Shown here: piece after piece, positions 46,727 through 52,089 of the stretch
Layout: each line of letters begins with the position of its first letter
How positions within the stretch are numbered: the stretch's first letter is position 1
IMG/VR virus record: IMGVR_UViG_3300041407_000207
Span: 1 to 52,089 of that record
Source of the DNA: a virus
Reading direction: 5' to 3' (one strand)
Length of the DNA: 52,089 nt
Translations under genes and position numbers: made by a program
Notes under the pieces: generated by a model
What the model was told of the DNA's origin: nothing
Seen by the model: the letters and a program-made list of their open reading frames with translations, nothing else
The model's database searches: none

Positions 46727-47830
46727 TCACTCAGGTTGGTGTTGGTAGGGAGTTGATCGACAGATCTCTTCCCATTCCGTGCATGCCCTTTGGAACGACG
46801 AAATAAGCCTCGACGAACCTGCAGGGTTTAGCTGTCCAAACCAATTGAGTTTCCCACGAATTCTCAGCATGAATTCGTTAGGGGTAAGGTTGGTCTTGGC
46901 CGCTTCTGCTTCCAAACCATTCTTACCTGCGTTGTGAACGATTGCCCTTAGGCGGAGACGCTCCTCTTTTAAGAGGTTCACCTTTTCGTTCACTACCGTA
47001 CCACAGACATACAATCGACTGTGTCGGGTACCTTTCTTCATCACTTTCGTCTTTCCACGGTTAACTCGAAAACCGTACCGTGTAAGGACTCCGGACACAT
47101 AGTCGATAGCCTCTTTGGAATCAAAAGACTCCTTGGAGGATATCGTTATGTCATCTGCGTAGATGGTGAGGGCAAGCCCTCGATCATCGCAGTACTTCTT
47201 TACTTCAGGCCCGAAGGTCCTAGAGGCAACAATGTTGCTGATCTTTGGACTGGTCAATCCACCCTGCGGAACATTAGGACCTAAGGTCATAAGCTCCGAG
47301 AGTGTTCGGGCTGGAGACTCTCCAAAGCCAACGCTCAGCATCAAATCTTTCAGAACGTGTTGCTTAATGCTCGGAAAGTAATTCTCGATGTCTAAGCTTA
47401 CAATTTGCAAACTACCTTCATGCACCCTTGCCATGACCGGAATGGATTTGTCCCGTTCAAAAGCATAAATGTAATCCGGAATCTCGAAGTACTTCTCTAG
47501 GACCTCCTTCAAGATTCGGAACTGCAACAGACGCATTAGATCGCTTGGATTGTAAACGACGCGGTGTCCGCCCTTCTTAGGAATCTTCAGAAGCTTGTAG
47601 TGCTCGGATTTGTTCTTGGAAGCATACGTCAGCGTCGACGAGCTCTTGACTCTCAGCAGCTTCGAGAGCTCTCGGTTCGATTGAGGCATTGAGCTCAGAC
47701 TCAGTGACGTCGGGGAGTCCAAGGTGCTCAAGGTTCCCTCCAATGAGGAGAGTTGCTTGTTCAATGCTGAGTCGTCGAACGGGCCGAGCGTCGATTCGAC
47801 GGCGGTAGAGATCTCGAGGATAGACTGCAT
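46727..47830 (-). CDS. Retron-type reverse transcriptase
   Basis: Numbered from a GTG at 47839, the RT motifs are: IPKKGGHRVVYNP at 86-98; SLDIENYFPSI at 148-158 (catalytic Asp 150); VPQGGLTSPKISN at 190-202; IYADDITIS at 226-234 (YADD); GFRVNRGKTKV at 256-266; and VCGTVVN at 278-284, the place where retron RTs have VTG. MARVH before motif A resembles the retron NAxxH. No maturase or HNH domain. ATG 47830 follows GGAG; ATG 47689 is an alternative, since the first 50 residues are low-complexity and overlap the preceding gene. The promoter at 48344 gives an operon with two small genes; a neighbouring msr-msd RNA would be expected but is not evident. Confidence 0.88.
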   Translation of the reverse strand: MQSILEISTAVESTLGPFDDSALNKQLSSLEGTLSTLDSPTSLSLSSMPQSNRELSKLLRVKSSSTLTYASKNKSEHYKLLKIPKKGGHRVVYNPSDLMRLLQFRILKEVLEKYFEIPDYIYAFERDKSIPVMARVHEGSLQIVSLDIENYFPSIKQHVLKDLMLSVGFGESPARTLSELMTLGPNVPQGGLTSPKISNIVASRTFGPEVKKYCDDRGLALTIYADDITISSKESFDSKEAIDYVSGVLTRYGFRVNRGKTKVMKKGTRHSRLYVCGTVVNEKVNLLKEERLRLRAIVHNAGKNGLEAEAAKTNLTPNEFMLRIRGKLNWFGQLNPAGSSRLISSFQRACTEWEEICRSTPYQHQPE

Positions 47831-48059
47831 AAAAACCACTCCGAACAGCTCCGGTATTTTTAAGGTAAATAACGCCTACGCGAATTACCCCCACTTGCTT
47901 CTCCAGCGGAATGAACCCCGCATTGTTTGGAGTTCCCAGCACGACTGCGTATTTAACGTAATCTTGCTCCTCGGGGCGGAAACACATAAGGCCCTTGTGA
48001 GGCCTCAGGCATTTAAGGACATCCCGGAATGAGGCTTCAGTACTTTGTCGAATTGCCAT
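47577..48059 (-). CDS. Unknown protein overlapping the RT gene (160 aa)
   Basis: A strong AGGAGG lies 7 bases before the ATG at 48059. A basic N-terminal part (MAIRQSTEASFRDVLKCLRP) is followed by a beta-rich domain (KYAVVLGTPNNAGFIPLEKQ, then GVIRVGVIYLKNTGAVRSGF) and an acidic helical tail (SIEPRALEAAESQELVDADV). The last 250 bases are also read in another frame as the RT N-terminus. It could be the effector or partner of the RT; this is inference. Confidence 0.75.
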   Translation of the reverse strand: MAIRQSTEASFRDVLKCLRPHKGLMCFRPEEQDYVKYAVVLGTPNNAGFIPLEKQVGVIRVGVIYLKNTGAVRSGFYAVYPRDLYRRRIDARPVRRLSIEQATLLIGGNLEHLGLPDVTESELNASIEPRALEAAESQELVDADVCFQEQIRALQASEDS

Positions 48060-48080
48060 TAAAGAGCCTCCTGAGCTCGT

Positions 48081-48233
48081 TTAGAAAAGCCAGCTCTTAA
48101 CTGTTTTAAGCGTACGCACTACGAGGGTCTTGATGGGCCCGCAGCGGTTGTATAACTCAATAGCCAACCGTTGTACGAGACGAAGAAGTTCCTCAGTGCT
48201 CATTGCTGAAAAGTCGAAAGTGCTTGCGTTCAT
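48081..48233 (-). CDS. Small protein, first gene of RT operon (50 aa)
   Basis: ATG at 48233 after CAGGAAA. Sequence MNASTFDFSAMSTEELLRLV then QRLAIELYNRCGPIKTLVVR and a basic end: an acidic helix followed by a basic helix. It ends 21 bases before the next gene. Function unknown. Confidence 0.6.
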   Translation of the reverse strand: MNASTFDFSAMSTEELLRLVQRLAIELYNRCGPIKTLVVRTLKTVKSWLF

Positions 48234-48343
48234 ATTGGTTATTTCCTGAAATTAGTTATTCGATATGTAGCGTTTGATTTGCAACATCCTTGAGTGGGCT
48301 TCTCGTTGTAAAACAAACTGTGTAAGAAATCTCTTACACTACT

Positions 48344-48351
48344 GTTATACC
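48344..48351 (-). promoter_or_regulatory. GGTATAAC-class promoter
   Basis: GGTATAAC, then AGTAGT, then G. It serves the RT operon. The leader of about 100 bases (48234-48337) contains a GTAAGAGATTTCTTAC stem and could hold part of an RT template RNA. Confidence 0.7.
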
Positions 48352-48374
48352 AAAAATGCAGGTTTCCTTGAGTA

Positions 48375-48400
48375 GCTAAAAAAGGCCGTCCATGGCCCTT
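48375..48400 (-). terminator. Intrinsic terminator
   Basis: AAGG(G)CC/GGCCTT stem followed on the minus strand by TTTTTT. It ends the 48407-48763 gene. Confidence 0.65.
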
Positions 48401-48406
48401 CCAACC

Positions 48407-48763
48407 TTATTTCCGTGTATCTGGGTACTTCTTCCGAAGAGCATTTAGATTTTCCAAACTTGGATCTCGGAGAAATTCGTCGAGACATTTGCAATCGACA
48501 CCCTGCTCTTTGAGAAACCCGCCAATATCTCTTTTCCACAAAGCAATCTTCTCAGCTTCTTTCTCCATAAGAGTTTTCAGAAGAGCAGACGCCTCGACAG
48601 AGACTTGATCCAATCGTTGTCGAGAGGCATTTTGTGCAGCAGTGATTTTTGAAATAACATCGTTAATTTCAGGGGGTACCGGTGACTCCCTGGGTTCACT
48701 ACGGAACAACCCTATCAGGTACAAGTACCCTTTATAGGTCATTCGGGACAGATCAGATATCAT
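48407..48763 (-). CDS. Unknown helical protein (118 aa)
   Basis: A central helix (DVISKITAAQNASRQRLDQV, then SALLKTLMEKEAEKIALWKR) and two Cys near the C-terminus (VDCKCLDEFL). Own promoter at 48796-48803. No family recognised. Confidence 0.78.
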   Translation of the reverse strand: MISDLSRMTYKGYLYLIGLFRSEPRESPVPPEINDVISKITAAQNASRQRLDQVSVEASALLKTLMEKEAEKIALWKRDIGGFLKEQGVDCKCLDEFLRDPSLENLNALRKKYPDTRK

Positions 48764-48795
48764 GCGTAAGCTCCTATGCGTTCTTATCTACAATC

Positions 48796-48803
48796 CTTAT
48801 ACC
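48796..48803 (-). promoter_or_regulatory. GGTATAAG-class promoter
   Basis: GGTATAAG, then GATTGT, then A. It serves the 48407-48763 gene. Confidence 0.72.
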
Positions 48804-48812
48804 AATAGAACG

Positions 48813-48833
48813 TAAAAAGAGGCACAAGGCCTC
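48813..48833 (-). terminator. Intrinsic terminator
   Basis: GAGGC/GCCTC stem followed on the minus strand by TTTTT. It ends the 48840-49130 gene. Confidence 0.6.
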
Positions 48834-48839
48834 AGTGGT

Positions 48840-49130
48840 TTACTCAGTAGATCTCGTTACTTTCTTGAGTCCACTTTTTCTATTTCGCAGTTCCATTATT
48901 TGAACTGCAATTCGTTGCTGCTGAACTGCACCTTTTACGGTAGCCAACCGATCAAGCAGTTCATTGATTCCGCCGTAGTAGGCATTTACAGACTCGAGCT
49001 CCGCAGTCAACGCTTGTACTTTGATTTCAAGTTGTTGAATATGATGGTCTTTACTCTCTGACACTTTCTCAACCATCGTTCTGGCTTCACGAAGTTCGTT
49101 GACAGTATCTTGCATGGACGCACTAACCAT
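48840..49130 (-). CDS. Coiled-coil protein (96 aa)
   Basis: The ATG at 49130 lies 6 bases after AGGAG. Heptad-rich (TVNELREARTMVEKVSESKD, then IQQLEIKVQALTAELESVNA), followed by a second helix and a basic tail. Likely a homo-oligomer. Function unknown. Confidence 0.75.
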   Translation of the reverse strand: MVSASMQDTVNELREARTMVEKVSESKDHHIQQLEIKVQALTAELESVNAYYGGINELLDRLATVKGAVQQQRIAVQIMELRNRKSGLKKVTRSTE

Positions 49131-49164
49131 AATCATCTCCTGAGCGTGGTTTTACATCATACTT

Positions 49165-49172
49165 CTTATACC
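49165..49172 (-). promoter_or_regulatory. GGTATAAG-class promoter
   Basis: GGTATAAG, then AAGTAT, then G. It serves the 48840-49130 gene and is back-to-back with the late promoter at 49205. Confidence 0.7.
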
Positions 49173-49204
49173 CAAACGGCAAGTCTGAGATGGACGGGGC
49201 TACC

Positions 49205-49212
49205 GTTAAAAT
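49205..49212 (+). promoter_or_regulatory. Late promoter giving a leaderless mRNA
   Basis: A perfect GTTAAAAT followed by exactly six bases and then the ATG at 49219. Confidence 0.78.
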
Positions 49213-49218
49213 ACTCAG

Positions 49219-50649
49219 ATGAGCAAACCTACCCAAATTCTCTTTGTCCGTCAGCGGCATGACGCTAAGCGAGCCGGATTACATAATGACTATCGCGTAG
49301 TGATTGGCGAGAAGGCTTTTTCGTGGGCATCTCGTAAAGATTTTCCGGAAGTAGGTAAGCCTACCATTCTCTGGGAGCAGCCTATCCACCATGCCGCATA
49401 TCTGAATAACCCCGACATTACTATTCCGGAAGGGCAGTACGGTGCTGGTACTCAAGTAATTGATTACGCTCAGAAAGGCAACGCCATAGTTAAAAACGAT
49501 GCTTACCACCTAGAGTTAAACAACGGTGATAGGTTCTTAATAAAGAAGGCCCCCGATTCGTACGGCGAGAAGGCTTGGCTTTTCCTAAGGAAGAAGAAAG
49601 TGGAAGATAAGAAAAACCCGTATCTTGAGAAAGTTGCTGCTCTGGGCAGTTCAGACATGGCCGCAGCTCGCAGCCACATCAATAAGAAACGTGAAGAAAG
49701 TGGCAAATCCGAGATTGGATTTCACGATTTCAAAGAACAATTCGAAGACCGTAGGGGTGTAAGTCGTAGAGTAGTTGGTACTATAGGCTTGGCGAACGCA
49801 GGAGCTTTGCTCAACCGATATAATCCTGCAGCAGGAGCCTTGGTCGGAGGAGTTGCTGGGTACTACCTAGGTAAATCTTTCGACAATAAAAATGCTCGTA
49901 AGAACATGATCAAAGAAGCCTCCGAGGATAAGCGTACTAAGGCCACTGCAGCTAAAGAAATTGCAGTAGGTGCGTACGGTCTAAATCATGTTTCGAAAGC
50001 CCCAAGTAAGCTCCTGGGCTATCACAATATGTACCACGGCACTTCCAAAGAGAACGCGAAGTCTATCCTGAAGAACGGCCTGAATAAATCTAAAGGCGGT
50101 AGTCGTGGGGCTAAAGTGTCTATCGGTGGAGAAGATTCTCTTAATGAATTTGTAAATACCGCTAAAAAACATGTCTATATGACTAAGAACAAATTTATAG
50201 GAAGAACCTTCGCAGGCGATAGTGCTAAGCACATTAATACTCACGGGGTAAACAGTGCCAAGGGCACCATCGAGACTCTGAAAGATGGATTTAAAAATGG
50301 CAAGGTGCTAAAGGCACGGGTGTCTCACGGTACTTGGGAGAAAGGCTTCAAGATGGATCCGGACTCCTTCCCTCTGCATATGCGGATGTTTACTGAGGAG
50401 AGCAAATTGAAGCCTATCGCGGCACGCTCTAAGCACAACATAAGCTCAAAGTCTTTTGTTGGCGGTAAGGATGCTCACGGTATTAAAGCCTTCGCCACCA
50501 AGAAAAACCTTCGTCGCTACTACTCCACTGCCAGCGGTAAAGCTCGCGGTAAACTAGGAGCATTCCAGCTAGCTGCCGGTACTGCTCTCGCTGCGGGTGC
50601 TGCGGTACATAACAAAAACAGTGGCGGCGTACTGTCGAAAGGTAAGTAA
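49219..50649 (+). CDS. LigD-type phosphoesterase fused through NPYLEK tag to an ADP-ribosyltransferase-like domain
   Basis: A 476-residue fusion. Residues 8-125 match the LigD 3'-phosphoesterase domain: FVRQRHDAKRAGLHNDYR (8-26, with H14, H22, D24, R26), EQPIHHAAY at about 53-61, and IPEGQYGAG at 69-77. NPYLEKVAALGSSD at 133-146 is the tag found at the N-termini of other virion proteins. A Gly-rich membrane-like stretch lies at about 186-217. From 268 on, YHNMYHGTSKENAKSILKNG then HVYMTKNKFIGRTFAGD resembles ADP-ribosyltransferase folds (HGT and VY-x-T blocks). Cleavage at the tag would free a DNA-end-healing enzyme and a host-modifying toxin-like enzyme. A ligase gene follows. Leaderless. 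Confidence 0.8.
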   Translation: MSKPTQILFVRQRHDAKRAGLHNDYRVVIGEKAFSWASRKDFPEVGKPTILWEQPIHHAAYLNNPDITIPEGQYGAGTQVIDYAQKGNAIVKNDAYHLELNNGDRFLIKKAPDSYGEKAWLFLRKKKVEDKKNPYLEKVAALGSSDMAAARSHINKKREESGKSEIGFHDFKEQFEDRRGVSRRVVGTIGLANAGALLNRYNPAAGALVGGVAGYYLGKSFDNKNARKNMIKEASEDKRTKATAAKEIAVGAYGLNHVSKAPSKLLGYHNMYHGTSKENAKSILKNGLNKSKGGSRGAKVSIGGEDSLNEFVNTAKKHVYMTKNKFIGRTFAGDSAKHINTHGVNSAKGTIETLKDGFKNGKVLKARVSHGTWEKGFKMDPDSFPLHMRMFTEESKLKPIAARSKHNISSKSFVGGKDAHGIKAFATKKNLRRYYSTASGKARGKLGAFQLAAGTALAAGAAVHNKNSGGVLSKGK

Positions 50650-50679
50650 GACGATGAACCCTAGAGGAACCAAGGTATA

Positions 50680-51588
50680 ATGAACGCTTATCTTATTAAG
50701 GTAGCCTCTATGTTTTCCCGTGCTAAATATCATGACGATATGGAAAAGATTAGGAACGCTGAGGAGAGAGTTACCTCGTTGAAATATGACGGGGCTAACT
50801 ACTTTCTTAAGTACGACTCTAATGGCGTTCCTACTTTTACATCTCGTAGACTTTCTGTGAAAGGAGAACCTATTGAAAAAGTTGACCGTGTTCCTCATCT
50901 GGCTAAGGTCATTCCTTCTCAAGCAGGTAAAGTCTATAACGTTGAGCTTATTCATACTGGTCATGATCCTCATACTTTTGAGAGTCACTCTCGTGTCTCA
51001 GGTCTACTCAACGCTCTCCCCGAACGCTCAACCAGAGAACAAAACGTCGACGGTCCTATTCGTGCCGTAGTCTTCGATGTGATTCATCCTCCGATTAATA
51101 CCTTTAAGGAGAAGATGGAACATATGAAGGGTCTGCAAGAGGACTTCGGGAATAAGGACCTTTTATTTCATCCACATTTCGAATTCGGGGAGGATGGGAT
51201 GGAGCGACTAATCCAGCAGTCTAAAGCCGAAGGGCGAGAGGGGGTTATCACCTTGGATTTGACCAAGGATGAGTCTAAGAACCCTAGGATTAAACTTGTA
51301 CATAAGAAGTACTACAACTTGAAGGTTCGTGGGATTCTACAAGAACGAGATATTCACGGGAATCTAAAGCCAAGTGCAGGGGCTCTCCAGTTAGAGGATG
51401 CGTCTGGTAATGACGTTGGTAAAGTTGGTACAGGATTCGACCGAGCAACTCGTATCGATATCCATGAAAATCCGAATGCCTGGCTTAACAAGATTATCCA
51501 GGTAAAGGCTATGAAGCCTACTGCTAGTAAAAAATTACGTCAGCCTGTCTACAACGGGGATGCTGACGGAGACGTGGACACAGTCTAA
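50680..51588 (+). CDS. ATP-dependent DNA ligase with N-terminal tag
   Basis: A 302-residue ligase. Motif I SLKYDGA at 33-39 (adenylated Lys 35), motif III VYNVELI at 85-91, motif IIIa VVFDVI at 130-135, motif IV EGREGVI at 184-190, and motif V around KKYYNLKVRG at 209-218. A small OB-fold follows (VGTGFDRATRIDI, then IIQVKAMKPTASKKLRQPVY). It seals nicks in DNA. Its start MNAYLIKVASMFSR is a variant of the NxYLEK tag. Together with the phosphoesterase upstream it forms a LigD-like end-healing and sealing pair, split over two proteins. Confidence 0.88.
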   Translation: MNAYLIKVASMFSRAKYHDDMEKIRNAEERVTSLKYDGANYFLKYDSNGVPTFTSRRLSVKGEPIEKVDRVPHLAKVIPSQAGKVYNVELIHTGHDPHTFESHSRVSGLLNALPERSTREQNVDGPIRAVVFDVIHPPINTFKEKMEHMKGLQEDFGNKDLLFHPHFEFGEDGMERLIQQSKAEGREGVITLDLTKDESKNPRIKLVHKKYYNLKVRGILQERDIHGNLKPSAGALQLEDASGNDVGKVGTGFDRATRIDIHENPNAWLNKIIQVKAMKPTASKKLRQPVYNGDADGDVDTV

Positions 51589-52089
51589 ATGCATGAAGAA
51601 CTATTTCTAAATCTGCTCAAACAATACGAGCAGGGAGGACTGAGTCTAGATCGAGTCATTACTGATCCTAGATTTAAAACTATGCCTCTCGCAGAAAAGG
51701 TCCGTCTTCTAAAAGAGCATGGTCATACTATCCACAACGGTAGTAAGATGGATAGTAAGTTTTGGAAAGATCTTGCTATGGGTGCAATGGGTACGGCTAT
51801 TATGGTTGCCGAACCTGCAATGCATGCAGTCTCTGATTTGAAAAGGGGCTACCAGTACGGTGAAGCCGTACGAGCTTCTCATGATGAAGGGAAATCCTAC
51901 GATGGAGAGATTCCGTCAATAGATTTCAAGACGTATAAGAGTATCGCTATCTCTGCTGCCGGTGCAGGTATCGCAGCACCAAAGTTCTACCAAGCCCTTC
52001 AGGCACGAAATAACATGAGAATGGTTAAACGCCTTCTACATGAACAGCCTGGATCGAACACACAAGAAGACGCAATCAACGTAATAGCC
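51589..52089 (+). CDS. Unknown virion-type protein, 3' end beyond window
   Basis: The ATG at 51589 lies directly after the ligase stop (TAAATG). Open for 167 codons to the edge. It starts MHEELFLNLLKQYEQGGLSL; membrane-like Ala/Gly stretches follow (DLAMGAMGTAIMVAEPAMHA and SIAISAAGAGIAAPKFYQAL). It lacks the YLEK tag in the part seen. Probably an inner virion protein. Confidence 0.7.
   Translation, partial: MHEELFLNLLKQYEQGGLSLDRVITDPRFKTMPLAEKVRLLKEHGHTIHNGSKMDSKFWKDLAMGAMGTAIMVAEPAMHAVSDLKRGYQYGEAVRASHDEGKSYDGEIPSIDFKTYKSIAISAAGAGIAAPKFYQALQARNNMRMVKRLLHEQPGSNTQEDAINVIA

Noticed and set aside
46727-47839. RT as part of a diversity-generating retroelement
   Set aside because: The fibre-like and sheath genes in the window show no variable repeat matching a template repeat near the RT, and the motif text (PQG.LTSP.ISN, YADDITIS, VCG) is closer to retron RTs. 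A distant repeat outside the window cannot be excluded.
49219-49609. Start of the phosphoesterase part read as a separate gene ending before the tag
   Set aside because: The frame is continuous from the phosphoesterase part through the tag to the ART-like part, without a stop or internal ribosome site.

Overview
The window is a section of a large tailed bacteriophage with a contractile tail. It carries portal, prohead protease, scaffold-like proteins, decoration and major capsid proteins, neck proteins, tail sheath, tail tube and a baseplate spike. It also encodes its own multisubunit-type RNA polymerase, ThyX, a MazG-like pyrophosphohydrolase and a SNF2-type helicase. The host is probably Gram-negative: Shine-Dalgarno sites are strong and a lytic transglycosylase-like protein is present. 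Host and exact phage relatives cannot be fixed from sequence alone. No tRNA, rRNA or CRISPR array was seen. The large terminase and DNA polymerase lie outside the window.

Layout. 1-7.5 kb is a minus-strand block of small unknown genes, ThyX, MazG-like and SNF2 helicase. 7.6-8.6 kb is a plus-strand fibre-like gene. 9.0-9.5 kb is a non-coding 488-base inverted repeat studded with TAGACAAA motifs, a candidate replication origin or partition site. 10.2-16.7 kb is a plus-strand run of portal, RNAP beta (with a beta' N-terminal segment at its end) and the middle part of beta'. 16.8-22.7 kb is an island of minus-strand cassettes plus one plus-strand homing endonuclease, and it separates the two main pieces of beta'. 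22.9-42.5 kb is the late plus-strand run: beta' C-part, transglycosylase-like protein, structural proteins, prohead protease, scaffold-like repeat proteins, decoration protein, capsid, neck, sheath and tube. 42.5-42.9 kb holds two apparent small RNAs. 42.9-52 kb alternates late plus-strand genes (spike, a phosphoesterase/ADP-ribosyltransferase fusion, a DNA ligase) with minus-strand cassettes (KilA-N protein, a retron-type reverse transcriptase operon, small unknowns).

Regulation is unusually readable. About twenty minus-strand units start at a GGTATAAG box, and many have their own terminator. Plus-strand transcripts start at a different box, GTTAAAAT, followed by six bases and usually a purine. 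At four genes the ATG itself sits at the predicted start point and at a fifth it is one base downstream, so these mRNAs would be leaderless. No convincing -35 element was found in either class. The RNAP genes lie in late plus-strand transcripts together with structural genes, which suggests a virion-packaged polymerase.

A second theme is virion processing. A Phi-x-K-x-A motif is very dense in the protease, scaffold and capsid proteins. A longer N-terminal form, N-x-Y-L-E-K-x-A, marks at least seven proteins, including a DNA ligase and a LigD-type phosphoesterase/ART fusion. I infer a cleavable packaging tag that loads repair and host-modifying enzymes into the capsid for ejection with the DNA.
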